A stretch of 64,000 bases of DNA from Streptomyces thermodiastaticus (GCF_014656135.1 NZ_BNBV01000008.1:124001-188000), one strand, 5' to 3'; shown: positions 10,833 through 20,185, numbered from the stretch's first letter. Notes: generated by a model from the letters alone, not told the origin. Numbers and translations: made by a program.

Positions 10833-11837
10833 TCAGCGTTCGCTGTCGAGGTGGGCCATCTGCGCCGCCGGGTAGCGCTCGCCGGCGGCCGCGCCCGGCG
10901 GGACGGCCTCCTCGATCGCGGCGAGGTCGGCCTCGTCCAGCGTCACCTCCAGCGCGCCGAGTGCCTCCGCCAGCCGCTCCCGGGTGCGGGCGCCGACCAG
11001 CGGCACGATGTCCTCGCCGCGCGAGAGCACCCAGGCGATGGCGATCTGCGCGACGCTCACCCCCTTGCCGTCGGCGACCTTGCGCAGCGCCTCGACCAGC
11101 GCCAGGTTGTGCCGGAGGTTCTCGCCCTGGAAGCGGGGCGAGTGGGCACGGAAGTCGGTGGGCGACAGCGTCCGGTCGGCGCTGAAGTGCCCGGAGATCA
11201 GGCCGCGGGACAGCACGCCGTAGGCGGTGACGGCGATGCCCAGCTCGCGGGTGGTGGGCAGGATCCGCTCCTCGATGCCGCGGGAGAGCAGCGAGTACTC
11301 GATCTGCAGGTCGCTGATGGGCGCGGTGGCCGCGGCCCGCCGGATGGTGTCGGCGCCGACCTCGCTGAGGCCGATGTGCCGCACGTAGCCCTTCTCGACC
11401 AGCTCGGCGATCGCGCCGACCGTCTCCTCGATGGGCACCTCGGGATCGACCCGGGAGATCCGGTAGACGTCGATGTGGTCCACGCCGAGGCGCTGCAGGG
11501 AGTAGGCGGCGAAGTTCTTCACGGCGGCCGGGCGGCCGTCGTAACCGGACCAGCCGCCGTCCGGGTCGCGCAGGGCGCCGAACTTCACACTGAGCAGGGC
11601 CTGTTCGCGGCGGGCGGCGGGAGCGGTGCGCAGGGCCTCGCCGATGAGCATCTCGTTGTGGCCCATGGCGTAGAAGTCGCCGGTGTCCAGCAGGGTCACG
11701 CCCGCCTCCAGGGCGGCGTGGACGGTGGCGATCGACTCGCTCCGGTCCGCCTCCCCGTACAGCGCGGACATGCCCATGCAGCCGAGTCCGAGAGCGGAGA
11801 CCTGGGGGCCGGTGGTGCCGAGAGATCGGGTGTGCAT
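10833..11837 (-). CDS. Aldo-keto reductase
   Basis: NADPH-dependent TIM-barrel oxidoreductase of 334 residues. Visible signatures: 'GLGCMGMSALYG', the catalytic Asp/Tyr region DTGDFYAMGHNE, a Lys in VKFGALRD, and the C-terminal cofactor loop VPLVGARTRERL. It belongs to the AKR13-like branch common in actinomycetes. The start at 11837 places GGAGG eight bases upstream; an ATG six bases earlier is too close to it. An operator-like repeat lies upstream at 11866-11889. Substrate unknown. Confidence 0.9.
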   Translation of the reverse strand: MHTRSLGTTGPQVSALGLGCMGMSALYGEADRSESIATVHAALEAGVTLLDTGDFYAMGHNEMLIGEALRTAPAARREQALLSVKFGALRDPDGGWSGYDGRPAAVKNFAAYSLQRLGVDHIDVYRISRVDPEVPIEETVGAIAELVEKGYVRHIGLSEVGADTIRRAAATAPISDLQIEYSLLSRGIEERILPTTRELGIAVTAYGVLSRGLISGHFSADRTLSPTDFRAHSPRFQGENLRHNLALVEALRKVADGKGVSVAQIAIAWVLSRGEDIVPLVGARTRERLAEALGALEVTLDEADLAAIEEAVPPGAAAGERYPAAQMAHLDSER

Positions 11838-11865
11838 CGTCATGCCCTCCACCCTCGCATGACAG

Positions 11866-11889
11866 ATGACAGATTTCAAACTCTGTCAT
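11866..11889. promoter_or_regulatory. Inverted-repeat operator between aldo-keto reductase and chitinase genes
   Basis: Perfect 8-bp arms ATGACAGA (11866-11873) and TCTGTCAT (11882-11889) with an 8-bp AT-rich spacer. A further ATGACAGA-like copy directly adjoins it (from 11859). It lies about 30 bp before the aldo-keto reductase start, in its promoter region. The cognate regulator is not in the window, or is the nearby TetR protein. Confidence 0.5.
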
Positions 11890-11908
11890 TTGTTTCTGCA
11901 TGTCGCCG

Positions 11909-11951
11909 CTGGTCCAGACCTCTTGACGAAAGGTCTGGACCAGAGCACTGT
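11909..11951 (+). promoter_or_regulatory. Chitinase promoter inside a 13-bp-arm inverted repeat (chi box, DasR-like sites)
   Basis: CTGGTCCAGACCT (11909-11921) and its exact reverse complement (11931-11943) flank a 9-bp spacer containing TTGACG (-35, 11923-11928). A -10-like CACTGT follows at 11946-11951 with 17-bp spacing. The core 12-mer TGGTCCAGACCT is the repeat reported in promoters of Streptomyces chitinase genes. It resembles the DasR site ACTGGTCTAGACCACT, so control by N-acetylglucosamine or chitin signals is expected. Confidence 0.75.
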
Positions 11952-11998
11952 CATGCCTACGACACACCGCCGGACCCGCACCCCCTTCGGGAGACCGC

Positions 11999-13060
11999 AT
12001 GCTCCGCAGAACCCTGCGCGCGTTCACCGCCGCCGTGGCGACCGCCTGTCTGGCGCCGCTCGCCCTCGTCCTCGCCCCCGCCGCCTCGGCCGCGCCCGCC
12101 GAGGACACCTGTGCCGTGAAGCCGAAACCCGAGGGCAAGGTGCTGCAGGGCTACTGGGAGAACTGGGACGGCGCCGCCAACGGCGTCCACCCGCCCTTCG
12201 GCTGGACCCCGATCACCGACGCGCGCATCGGCGAGCACGGCTACAACGTGATCAACGCCGCGTTCCCCGTGATCCGCTCCGACGGCACCGCGCTGTGGGA
12301 GGACGGCATGGACACGAACGTGAAGGTTCCAACGCCCGCGGAGATGTGCGCGGCCAAGGCGGCCGGGCAGACGATCCTGCTGTCCATCGGGGGCGCGACG
12401 GCCGGCATCGACCTGACCTCCACCGCGGTCGCCGACCGGTTCGTCGAGACCATCGTCCCGATCCTGCAGAAGTACAACTTCGACGGCATCGACATCGACA
12501 TCGAGACCGGCCTGACCGGCAGCGGGGACATCGGCCGGCTGTCGGTGTCCCAGGCCAATCTGATCCGCATCATCGACGGGATCCTCGACCGTATGCCGCC
12601 CGGGTTCGGCCTGACGATGGCCCCCGAGACCGCCTATGTCACCGGCGGCAGCGTCACCTACGGCTCGATCTGGGGCGCCTATCTGCCGATCATCAAGAAG
12701 TACGCCGACAACGGCCGGCTGTGGTGGCTGAACATGCAGTACTACAACGGCAGCATGTACGGCTGCTCCGGCGACAGCCACGCGGCCGGCACCGTGGAGG
12801 GATTCATCGCCCAGACGGACTGCCTGGACAAGGGGCTGGTGGTGCAGGGCACGACGATCAGGGTGCCCTACGACAAGCAGGTCCCCGGCCTGCCGGCCCA
12901 GCAGGGCGCGGGCGGCGGATACATGGATCCCTCGCTCGTCGCCCAGGCCTGGCAGCACTACGGCTCCTCGCTCAAGGGCCTGATGACCTGGTCCGTCAAC
13001 TGGGACGGCGCACGGGACTGGACCTTCGGCGACAACGTCAGGGCGCTGCAGGGCCGCTGA
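11999..13060 (+). CDS. Secreted GH18 chitinase
   Basis: This 353-residue precursor has a Sec signal peptide of about 31 residues ending ASA-AP, followed directly by a GH18 catalytic barrel. The catalytic motif FDGIDIDIE is at residues 161-169, with Glu169 as proton donor; SIGG (about 129-132) is the second conserved strand. There is no carbohydrate-binding or FnIII domain, unlike many larger Streptomyces chitinases. Cys residues around 210-260 may form disulfides. GGGAG precedes the ATG. The promoter carries chi-box repeats, so chitin induction and glucose repression are likely. Confidence 0.93.
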   Translation: MLRRTLRAFTAAVATACLAPLALVLAPAASAAPAEDTCAVKPKPEGKVLQGYWENWDGAANGVHPPFGWTPITDARIGEHGYNVINAAFPVIRSDGTALWEDGMDTNVKVPTPAEMCAAKAAGQTILLSIGGATAGIDLTSTAVADRFVETIVPILQKYNFDGIDIDIETGLTGSGDIGRLSVSQANLIRIIDGILDRMPPGFGLTMAPETAYVTGGSVTYGSIWGAYLPIIKKYADNGRLWWLNMQYYNGSMYGCSGDSHAAGTVEGFIAQTDCLDKGLVVQGTTIRVPYDKQVPGLPAQQGAGGGYMDPSLVAQAWQHYGSSLKGLMTWSVNWDGARDWTFGDNVRALQGR

Positions 13061-13098
13061 CCGGCCCGCGCCCGGCCCGCTCACGGGCCGCGGAACGC

Positions 13099-13149
13099 AC
13101 GAACGCCGTGCGGCCACCGGGTGTACCGGGCCGGCCGCACGGCGTTCGT
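13099..13149. terminator. Bidirectional terminator between chitinase and glyS
   Basis: Perfect 17-bp stem (13099-13115 with 13133-13149, core GAACGCCGTGCGGCC) between converging genes. Confidence 0.8.
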
Positions 13150-13166
13150 CCGATCGTGGATCCGGA

Positions 13167-14549
13167 TCAGCAGCCCACCAGGCGGGCGGCCAGGTAGCTC
13201 TCGATCTGGTCCAGGGACACGCGCTCCTGCTTCATCGAGTCGCGCTCGCGGACGGTGACCGCGTTGTCCTCCAGGGTGTCGAAGTCGACGGTCACGCAGT
13301 ACGGCGTGCCGATCTCGTCCTGGCGGCGGTAGCGGCGGCCGATGGCGCCCGCGTCGTCGAATTCGATGTTCCAGTGCTGGCGCAGGCTCTGGGCCAGGCC
13401 CTTGGCCTTCGGGGACAGCTCCGGGTTGCGGGACAGCGGCAGCACCGCGACCTTCACCGGGGCCAGACGGTGGTCCAGACGCAGCACGGTGCGCTTTTCC
13501 ATCTTGCCCTTGGCGTTCGGGGCCTCGTCCTCGACGTAGGCGTCGAGCAGGAAGGCGAGCATCGTGCGGCCGACACCGGCCGCGGGCTCGATGACGTACG
13601 GCGTCCAGCGCTCGCCGGCCTCCTGGTCGAAGTACGACAGGTCCTGGCCGGAGGCCTTGGCGTGGGAGCTCAGGTCGTAGTCGGTGCGGTTGGCGACACC
13701 CTCCAGCTCGCCCCACTCGCTGCCGCCGAACTGGAAGCGGTACTCGATGTCGGCGGTGCGCTTGGAGTAGTGGGAGAGCTTCTCCTTGGGGTGCTCGTAC
13801 CAGCGCATGTTCTCCTCACGGAGACCCAGGCCGGTGTACCAGTTCCAGCGCTGCTCCATCCAGTACTCGTGCCACTTCTCGTCCTCGCCGGGCTTGACGA
13901 AGAACTCCATCTCCATCTGCTCGAACTCGCGGGTGCGGAAGATGAAGTTGCCCGGCGTGATCTCGTTGCGGAACGACTTGCCCATCTGGGCGATGCCGAA
14001 CGGCGGCTTGCGGCGCGAGGTGGTCTGCACCTGGGTGAAGTTGGTGAAGATGCCCTGGGCGGTCTCCGGACGCAGGTAGGCGATGGAGCCGGAGTCCTGG
14101 GTCGGGCCGAGGTGGGTGGACAGCAGGCCCGAGAACTGCTTGGGCTCGGTGAACTGGCCCTTGGTGCCGCAGTTGGGGCAGTTGATGTCCGCGAGGCCGT
14201 TCTCCGGGGCGCGGCCCTTCTTCTCCTCGTAGGCCTCCTCCAGGTGGTCGGCGCGGAACCGCTTGTGGCAGGAGGTGCACTCGGTCAGCGGGTCGGTGAA
14301 GGTGGCGACGTGGCCGGAGGCGACCCACACCTCGGGGGCGAGGATCACGGAGGAGTCGATACCGACGACGTCCTCGCGCGACGTCACCATGGAGCGCCAC
14401 CACTGGCGCTTGATGTTCTCCTTCAGCTCGACACCCAGGGGACCGTAGTCCCAGGCGGCCCGCTGACCGCCGTAGATCTCACTGCAGGGGAAAACGAAGC
14501 CACGGCGCTTGCTCAGGCTGACGATGGTGTCGATCTTGTCGGCGGCCAC
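13167..14549 (-). CDS. glyS: Glycine--tRNA ligase
   Basis: Dimeric (eukaryote-like) class II glycyl-tRNA synthetase of 460 residues, which charges tRNA-Gly. Visible: N-terminal '[25 protein letters not shown]', a zinc-ribbon insertion (CTSCHKRF and NCPNCGTKG), motif 2 '[25 protein letters not shown]', motif 3 '[10 protein letters not shown]' and the anticodon-binding C-terminal domain. It begins at GTG 14549. Its position next to the zinc uptake operon is conserved in Streptomyces; the shared upstream region contains the znu promoter but no obvious second Zur box for glyS. Confidence 0.96.
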   Translation of the reverse strand: MAADKIDTIVSLSKRRGFVFPCSEIYGGQRAAWDYGPLGVELKENIKRQWWRSMVTSREDVVGIDSSVILAPEVWVASGHVATFTDPLTECTSCHKRFRADHLEEAYEEKKGRAPENGLADINCPNCGTKGQFTEPKQFSGLLSTHLGPTQDSGSIAYLRPETAQGIFTNFTQVQTTSRRKPPFGIAQMGKSFRNEITPGNFIFRTREFEQMEMEFFVKPGEDEKWHEYWMEQRWNWYTGLGLREENMRWYEHPKEKLSHYSKRTADIEYRFQFGGSEWGELEGVANRTDYDLSSHAKASGQDLSYFDQEAGERWTPYVIEPAAGVGRTMLAFLLDAYVEDEAPNAKGKMEKRTVLRLDHRLAPVKVAVLPLSRNPELSPKAKGLAQSLRQHWNIEFDDAGAIGRRYRRQDEIGTPYCVTVDFDTLEDNAVTVRERDSMKQERVSLDQIESYLAARLVGC

Positions 14550-14697
14550 GGTGCTCTCTTCAGTACGACGACGGGCGACGAAGCGAGAAACGCTTCTCAG
14601 CGAATGCTTCAGCGTACCGGCGGGGGATCCCCCTCAATCAAATCGGTGGCGGACACAGGGCCGCTCGGCCCTCTCACGGGCACTCGAACGGCGCCTA

Positions 14698-14735
14698 TTG
14701 ACAACGGTTTCCATTTTTGTTGAAAATGACTGTCA
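14698..14735 (+). promoter_or_regulatory. znuACB promoter with Zur box
   Basis: TTGACA (-35, 14698-14703) and GAAAAT (-10, 14722-14727) with an 18-bp spacer. The 15-mer TGAAAATGACTGTCA (14721-14735) resembles the Streptomyces Zur box TGAAAATGATTTTCA and covers the -10 and the start point. Zinc-loaded Zur would block RNA polymerase. The predicted start point falls at or next to the ATG at 14735, so the mRNA is probably leaderless. Confidence 0.7.
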
Positions 14736-15694
14736 TGAACGCTCGACGACAGCCTCTCATATCCGGCCTCGCGGCAGCGGCCGCCACGACTCTCGCGCTG
14801 GGCACCCTGGCGGCCTGCTCATCCAGCCAGGCGGCCGGCGAGGACGGCAGGTACGACGTCGTCGCGTCGTTCTATCCGATGGCCTTCCTCGCCGAACGCA
14901 TCGGCGGGGACCACGTCCACGTCACCAGCCTCACGCAGCCGGGCCAGGAGCCGCACGACCTGGAGATCAGCGCCCGGCAGACCGCGCAGCTGCAGAAGTC
15001 CGACGCGGTGCTCTACCTCAAGGGCCTGCAGCCCTCCGTCGACGAGGCCGTCGCACAGTCCGGGGTGAAGACCGAGATCGACGCCGCCTCCCTGACCTCT
15101 CTGGAGAAACACGGCAGCGAGGTCGGCGGTCACGCCGCCGTCCACGACACCCACCCCGGCGAGGAGGCCGGCGCCCGGGACCCGCACATCTGGCTCGACC
15201 CGGTGCGCTACGCCCAGGTCGCCGAGGGCGTCGGCAAGGCGTTCGAGAAGGGCGACCCGGAGCACGCGGCCGACTACCGCAAGAACACCGCCGCGCTGGT
15301 CGAGCAGCTCGACCAGCTGGACGCCGAGTTCCGGCAGGGCCTCGCGCACACGAAGACCAAGGTCTTCATCACCACGCACGCCGCCTTCGGCTACCTCGCC
15401 GAGCGCTACGGCCTGACCGAGGAGGCCGTCAACGGCCTGGACCCGGAGTCCGAGCCCAGCGCCGCCCGGGTCAAGGACCTGGAGAAGATGGCGCGGGCCG
15501 ACGGCGTGACCACGGTGTTCTACGAAACGCTGGTCAGCGACAAGACCGCGAAGACCATCGCGCGGGACGCGCACCTGAAGACCGACGTCCTCGACCCGAT
15601 CGAGGGGATCACGGACAAGTCCCGGGGCACCGACTACTTCTCGGTCCAGCGGGCCAACCTCAAGGCCCTCCAGCAGGCCCTGGGCGCCCGGTGA
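14735..15694 (+). CDS. znuA: Zinc ABC transporter substrate-binding lipoprotein
   Basis: Cluster A-I metal-binding protein of 319 residues. The lipobox LAAC gives a lipid-anchored Cys28. A His-rich stretch (GHAAVHDTHPG) and conserved metal ligands are visible (HDLE, 'DPHIWLDP', 'THAAFGYLAERYGL', 'FYETLVS'). It captures zinc outside the membrane for ZnuBC. ATG 14735 fits the leaderless promoter; ATG 14726 is an alternative inside the Zur box. Followed by znuC 29 bp downstream and controlled by Zur. Confidence 0.92.
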   Translation: MNARRQPLISGLAAAAATTLALGTLAACSSSQAAGEDGRYDVVASFYPMAFLAERIGGDHVHVTSLTQPGQEPHDLEISARQTAQLQKSDAVLYLKGLQPSVDEAVAQSGVKTEIDAASLTSLEKHGSEVGGHAAVHDTHPGEEAGARDPHIWLDPVRYAQVAEGVGKAFEKGDPEHAADYRKNTAALVEQLDQLDAEFRQGLAHTKTKVFITTHAAFGYLAERYGLTEEAVNGLDPESEPSAARVKDLEKMARADGVTTVFYETLVSDKTAKTIARDAHLKTDVLDPIEGITDKSRGTDYFSVQRANLKALQQALGAR

Positions 15695-15723
15695 CCGGCA
15701 CCGCCGACGCCGAGGAGGCGAAC

Positions 15724-16482
15724 ATGGGTGATTCCGTCGTCACACTGCGCCAGGTGACCGCCGAGCTGGGCGCCCGCCGGGTGCTGCACGGCATCGACCT
15801 GACCGTGCGCCGCGGCGAGGTGGTCGCGCTGCTCGGAGCCAACGGCTCCGGCAAGTCCACCACCGTGCGCACCGTCATCGGCCAGGTCCCGGTGACCGGC
15901 GGCGAGATCGAACTGTTCGGCACGCCGCGGCGCGCCTTCGGCGACTGGGCGCGCGTCGGCTACGTGCCGCAGCGCACCACGGCCGCGGGCGGCGTCCCGG
16001 CCACCGTCACCGAGGTCGTCTCCGCGGGCCGCCTGTCCCGCACCCGTTTCGGCCTGTTCCGCAAGGCCGACCGCGAGGCCGTGCACCACGCCCTGGAACT
16101 GGTCGGCCTCGCCGACCGGGCGAAGGACTCGGTCAACGCCCTGTCCGGCGGCCAGCACCAGCGGGTGCTGATCGCCCGGGCGCTGGCCGCCCGGCCCGAA
16201 CTGCTGATCATGGACGAGCCGATGGCGGGCGTGGACCTGGCCAGCCAGGAGGTCCTGGCCGGCACCCTGCGGGAGCAGGTGGCGGGCGGTGCGACGGTGC
16301 TGCTGGTGCTGCACGAACTCGGCCCGCTGAAGCCGCTCATCGACCGGGCGGTCGTGCTGCGCGACGGCCGTGTCGTGCACGACGGCCCTCCCGAGGGGGC
16401 CGCCGCGTCCGGCCACGACCACGTCCACCCCCACGCCCCGCACCAGGCCTCCGACTCGATCCGCACGGGACTGCCGCTGTGA
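15724..16482 (+). CDS. znuC: Zinc ABC transporter ATP-binding protein
   Basis: ABC ATPase of 252 residues that powers zinc import. It has Walker A GANGSGKSTT, signature motif LSGGQHQRVLIARAL, Walker B LLIMDEP and the H-loop VLHEL. The C-terminus is His-rich (HDHVHPHAPH), as seen in zinc transport ATPases. GAGGAGG precedes the ATG. Its TGA overlaps the start of znuB. Confidence 0.94.
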   Translation: MGDSVVTLRQVTAELGARRVLHGIDLTVRRGEVVALLGANGSGKSTTVRTVIGQVPVTGGEIELFGTPRRAFGDWARVGYVPQRTTAAGGVPATVTEVVSAGRLSRTRFGLFRKADREAVHHALELVGLADRAKDSVNALSGGQHQRVLIARALAARPELLIMDEPMAGVDLASQEVLAGTLREQVAGGATVLLVLHELGPLKPLIDRAVVLRDGRVVHDGPPEGAAASGHDHVHPHAPHQASDSIRTGLPL

Positions 16483-17384
16483 TGGACTTCTTGACCTACC
16501 CCTTCATGCAGCGGGCGCTGCTGGCCGCCGTCCTGGTCGGCATCACCGCGCCCGCCATCGGCCTGTACCTGGTCCAGCGCCGCCAGGCCCTGATGGGCGA
16601 CGGCATCGGCCATGTGGCCATGACCGGCGTCGGCCTCGGCTTCCTGCTGTCCACCTCACCGGTGTGGATGGCGACGGCGGTCTCCGTGCTCGGCGCGATC
16701 CTGATGGAGCTGATCCGCTGGTACGGCCGCACCCGCGGCGACATCGCCCTGGCGATGCTGTTCTACGGCGGCATGGCCGGCGGCGTCATGTTCATCAACC
16801 TCGCCCCCGGAGGTTCCAACGCCAATCTGACCTCGTACCTGTTCGGCTCCCTGTCCACGGTCTCGTCGTCGGACGTGGTGGCGATCTGCCTGCTGGCGGC
16901 CTTCGTCGTCCTGGTCACCCTGGGCCTGCGCCGGCAGATGTTCGCCGTCAGCCAGGACGAGGAGTTCGCCCGGGTCACCGGTCTGCCGGTGCGCGCGCTG
17001 AACCTGCTGACCGCCGTCACCGCCGCGGTGACCGTGACCGTGGCGATGCGCGTGGTCGGGCTGCTGCTGGTCAGCGCGCTGATGGTGGTGCCGGTGGCCG
17101 CCGCCCAGCAGCTGGCCCGCAGCTTCGCGGCCACCTTCGCGATCGCCGTGGCCATCGGGGTGACCGTCACCCTCGGCGGCACCGTCACCTCGTACTACCA
17201 GGACGTGCCGCCCGGGGCGACGATCGTGCTGCTGACCATCGCGGCGTTCATCGTCCTCACCGCCCTGGCCACCCCGCTGGCCCGGCGCCGCGCCCGGGCG
17301 GCCTCGGCGCAACGGCCCGCCGCGGACCCCGCCGAGCGTGCGATTCCGGCCGGCCGGACGTCCGCCGACGAGGTCGGCGTCTGA
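16482..17384 (+). CDS. znuB: Zinc ABC transporter permease
   Basis: Polytopic membrane protein of 300 residues of the ABC-3 family, with about eight hydrophobic spans. 'GIGLYLVQRRQALMGDGIGHVAMTGVGLG' type sequence and 'RVVGLLLVSALMVVPVAAAQQLARSF' are family signatures. The ATG overlaps the znuC stop (TGATG); GTG 16479 is the alternative start. It forms the zinc channel with ZnuA and ZnuC. Confidence 0.93.
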   Translation: MDFLTYPFMQRALLAAVLVGITAPAIGLYLVQRRQALMGDGIGHVAMTGVGLGFLLSTSPVWMATAVSVLGAILMELIRWYGRTRGDIALAMLFYGGMAGGVMFINLAPGGSNANLTSYLFGSLSTVSSSDVVAICLLAAFVVLVTLGLRRQMFAVSQDEEFARVTGLPVRALNLLTAVTAAVTVTVAMRVVGLLLVSALMVVPVAAAQQLARSFAATFAIAVAIGVTVTLGGTVTSYYQDVPPGATIVLLTIAAFIVLTALATPLARRRARAASAQRPAADPAERAIPAGRTSADEVGV

Positions 17385-17485
17385 CCACGGGAGCCTCGGG
17401 CTGGCACAATGACCCAGGGCAGACGCGAGACGTTGCACGAGACGGTTCAGGACGTCTCGGATCCAGACGTTTCAGGAGGCAACCG

Positions 17486-17908
17486 GTGACGACCGCAGGA
17501 CCGCCCGTGAAGGGCCGCGCCACCCGGCAGCGCGCCGCCGTCGCGGCGGCCCTCGACGAGGTCGACGAGTTCCGCAGCGCGCAGGAGCTCCACGACATGC
17601 TCAAGCACAAGGGCGACTCGGTCGGCCTCACCACGGTCTACCGCACCCTGCAGTCCCTCGCCGACGCCGGCGAGGTGGACGTCCTGCGCACCTCCGACGG
17701 CGAGTCCGTCTACCGCCGCTGCTCCTCCGGCGGGCACCACCACCATCTGGTCTGCCGCGCCTGCGGCAAGGCCGTCGAAGTCGAGGGCCCGGCCGTGGAG
17801 CAGTGGGCGGAGACCGTCGCGGCGGAACACGGCTTCGTCAACGTCGCCCACACGGTGGAGATCTTCGGCACCTGCGCGGAGTGCTCCGCGGGACCGAAGG
17901 ACTCCTGA
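17486..17908 (+). CDS. zur: Zinc uptake repressor, Fur family
   Basis: Fur-family regulator of 140 residues. The N-terminal winged helix ('SAQELHDMLKHKGDSVGLTTVYRTLQSLADAGEVDVL') is followed by a metal-binding dimerisation domain with HHHHLVCRAC and CAEC zinc ligands. It starts with GTG after AGGAGG. It represses the adjacent znuACB genes when zinc is sufficient. An inverted repeat CGAGACGT/ACGTCTCG (17426-17433 and 17452-17459) lies in its leader; its role is unknown. The order znuACB-zur is conserved in Streptomyces. Confidence 0.94.
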   Translation: MTTAGPPVKGRATRQRAAVAAALDEVDEFRSAQELHDMLKHKGDSVGLTTVYRTLQSLADAGEVDVLRTSDGESVYRRCSSGGHHHHLVCRACGKAVEVEGPAVEQWAETVAAEHGFVNVAHTVEIFGTCAECSAGPKDS

Positions 17909-17950
17909 GTCCGCACGAGGACTGCCGCACCGCGCGAGCCGAGAACGTCC

Positions 17951-17983
17951 AGGGCGCCGCACCATGCGAAGGTGCGGCGCCCT
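17951..17983. terminator. Bidirectional terminator between zur and uppS
   Basis: Perfect 13-bp stem AGGGCGCCGCACC (17951-17963) with its complement at 17971-17983 and a 7-nt loop. Confidence 0.8.
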
Positions 17984-17987
17984 GCTG

Positions 17988-18827
17988 TCACTTGCCCTCG
18001 CCGCGGCCCTCGGCGGCCAGCAGCACCTCGTTGGGCACGGCCCCGCCGAAGCGGCGGTCGCGGGAGGCGAACTCCACGCAGGCCCGCCACAGATCACGCC
18101 GGTCGAAGTCCGGCCACAGCACGTCCTGGAACACCAGCTCGGCGTACGCGCTCTGCCACAGCAGATAGTTGGAGGTGCGCTGTTCACCGCTGGGCCGCAG
18201 GAACAGGTCCACGTCCGGCATGTCCGGGTAGTACAGGTACTTCTGGATGGTCTTCTCGTTGACCTTGGACGGATCCAGCCGGCCCGCCTTCACGTCCTCC
18301 GCGATCGCCTTGGCGGCGTCCGCCAGTTCCGCCCGGCCGCCGTAGTTCATGCAGAAGTACAGCGTGAGCCGGTCGTTGTCCTTGGTCTGCTCCTGCGCGA
18401 TCTGCAGCTCCTTGGCCACCGACTTCCACAGCCGGGGCATCCGGCCCACCCAGCGCACCCGGACGCCGAGCGCGTCCAGCTGGTCGCGGGAGGCGCGGAT
18501 GAAGTCCCGGTTGAAGTTCATCAGGAAGCGCACCTCCTCCGGCGAGCGCTTCCAGTTCTCGGTGGAGAAGGCGTACAGGGAGACGTTGGCGATGCCCATC
18601 TCGATGGCGCCCTGCAGCACGTCCAGCACCCGCTCGGCGCCGACCTTGTGGCCCTCGGTGCGCGGCAGCCCGCGCTGCTTGGCCCACCGGCCGTTGCCGT
18701 CCATGACGATGGCCACGTGCTCCGGGACCAGCTCACCGGGGAGCTTGGGCGCCCGGGCGCCCGACGGGTGCGGCTGCGGTGCCTGGTACTCGCGCCGCCG
18801 GCTCCCCAGGATCCCGCGTACGGCCAT
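17988..18827 (-). CDS. uppS: Isoprenyl (polyprenyl) diphosphate synthase, UppS type
   Basis: cis-Prenyltransferase of 279 residues that extends farnesyl diphosphate with IPP to the carrier lipid for peptidoglycan. Signatures: [13 protein letters not shown] at about residues 41-53, '[11 protein letters not shown]', 'RWVGR', and the C-terminal [21 protein letters not shown]. It follows recO by 28 bp on the same strand, the usual actinobacterial order recO-uppS. Confidence 0.95.
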   Translation of the reverse strand: MAVRGILGSRRREYQAPQPHPSGARAPKLPGELVPEHVAIVMDGNGRWAKQRGLPRTEGHKVGAERVLDVLQGAIEMGIANVSLYAFSTENWKRSPEEVRFLMNFNRDFIRASRDQLDALGVRVRWVGRMPRLWKSVAKELQIAQEQTKDNDRLTLYFCMNYGGRAELADAAKAIAEDVKAGRLDPSKVNEKTIQKYLYYPDMPDVDLFLRPSGEQRTSNYLLWQSAYAELVFQDVLWPDFDRRDLWRACVEFASRDRRFGGAVPNEVLLAAEGRGEGK

Positions 18828-18855
18828 GTGCTCTCGTCTCCCTCGCTGTGGGGTG

Positions 18856-19602
18856 TTACTTCTCGACGTACCTCAGTGAGCGCAGTCCGCGCTCGAGGTG
18901 CCAGTGCAGATACGCGGACACCAGCCCGCTGCCTTCGCGCACATGGCGGGGCTCGCACGCGTCCGCGGTCGCCCAGTCCCCGGTGAGCAACGCACCGAGG
19001 AGCGTGAGCGTCTGCGGCGAGGGTACGACACTGCCGGGCACCCGGCAGTCCGCGCAGACCGAACCGCCCGACGAGACCGAGAAGAACCGGTTCGGGCCGG
19101 GCATCCCGCACTGGGCGCAGTCGCCGAAACTGGGCGCGTAGCCGTTGACGGCCAGCGAGCGCAGCAGGAACGCGTCGAGCACCAGATGCGGGGCGTGCTC
19201 GCCCCGGGCCAGCGTCCGCAGCGCCCCCACCAGCAGCAGGTACTGCTGCACGGCCGGCTCGCCCTCGTGGTCGGTGAACCGCTCGGCCGTCTCCAGCATG
19301 GCCGTCCCGGCGGTGTAGCGGGCGTAGTCCGTCACGATCCCGCTGCCGTACGGGGCGATGGTCTCGCTCTGCGTGCACAGCGGCAGGCTCCGGCCCACCA
19401 GCTCGCTGCCCCGTGCGAAGAACTGCACGTCCACGTGGGAGAAGGGCTCCAGGCGCGCCCCGAACTTCGACTTGGTGCGCCGCACGCCGCGGGCCACGGC
19501 CCGCACCCGCCCGTGCCCCCGGGTGAGCAGAGTGATGATCCTGTCCGCTTCGCCCAGCTTCTGGGTGCGCAGCACGATGCCGTCGTCGCGGAACAGACTC
19601 AT
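18856..19602 (-). CDS. recO: DNA repair protein RecO
   Basis: RecO of 248 residues, the mediator that helps load RecA on SSB-coated gaps (RecFOR). The N-terminal OB fold starts '[29 protein letters not shown]', followed by the conserved '[20 protein letters not shown]', a helical domain, and a zinc finger with CAQC and CADC. I start at MSLF (19602); an ATG three codons earlier (19611) is also possible. Cotranscribed with uppS. Confidence 0.94.
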   Translation of the reverse strand: MSLFRDDGIVLRTQKLGEADRIITLLTRGHGRVRAVARGVRRTKSKFGARLEPFSHVDVQFFARGSELVGRSLPLCTQSETIAPYGSGIVTDYARYTAGTAMLETAERFTDHEGEPAVQQYLLLVGALRTLARGEHAPHLVLDAFLLRSLAVNGYAPSFGDCAQCGMPGPNRFFSVSSGGSVCADCRVPGSVVPSPQTLTLLGALLTGDWATADACEPRHVREGSGLVSAYLHWHLERGLRSLRYVEK

Positions 19603-19769
19603 GGGCTCCATTCTCCCCCACGGCGGTGCCCCGCCGGGCCCGGGGGAGGCCGTGGGGCACGCCCTCCCGCCGCGGCAGCGGCCCCGCGGTGCACCGCCGT
19701 CGCCGCGCCCGGCCGGTTCCCCTCCCCCGGCCCGTGCCCGCGGCCCGCGCCCCCGCCCTCACCGGGCGC

Positions 19770-19985
19770 TCACCGCAGTGCCTCGGCCAGCCGTGCGGCC
19801 GTCTCCACCGAGCAGCGTCCCAGCTCGATGAGCGGACTCGGCGCCTCCCGGGCGAGCGCGACGGGATCGAGCCGCAGCGACGGCAGGACGATCCCGGCCT
19901 TCTCCAGTGCGGTGCGCAACTCCGTGAGCGTCTCCTCCGCCTGCCGCACACGAAACGCCACACCACCCGACTGCCGTGCTGCCAT
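19770..19985 (-). CDS. Conserved hypothetical protein, 71 residues
   Basis: Small protein starting MAARQSGGVAF with GGGGAG six bases upstream. It is predicted helical ('FRVRQAEETLTELRTALEKAGIVLPSL') with a C-terminal 'SPLIELGRCSVETAARLAEALR'. Codon use matches its neighbours. It lies upstream of recO on the same strand, separated by 167 bp of GC-rich DNA. I do not recognise a function. Confidence 0.65.
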   Translation of the reverse strand: MAARQSGGVAFRVRQAEETLTELRTALEKAGIVLPSLRLDPVALAREAPSPLIELGRCSVETAARLAEALR

Positions 19986-20185
19986 CACGCGCTCCCCTTC
20001 TTCCACACGGTTCACTTCACGCTGTGCATACCCATGCGACGGTCTGTAACTACATGGGGGCGGATGCGGGATGCGGAAGGGCTGATGACGGCCGGGACGG
20101 ACGCCGTGCGTCCGGGTGCGAACGGGCGCCGCGCGGCCACCATGGAAACCGGCCGCTGCCCGCCACCGCCGTCCTAGGAGGTCCC

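Noticed and set aside
17426..17459. CGAGACGT/ACGTCTCG repeat as a Zur autoregulatory box
   Set aside because: It lacks the TGAAAAT-type AT-rich core of Zur sites; left as an unexplained repeat in the zur leader.
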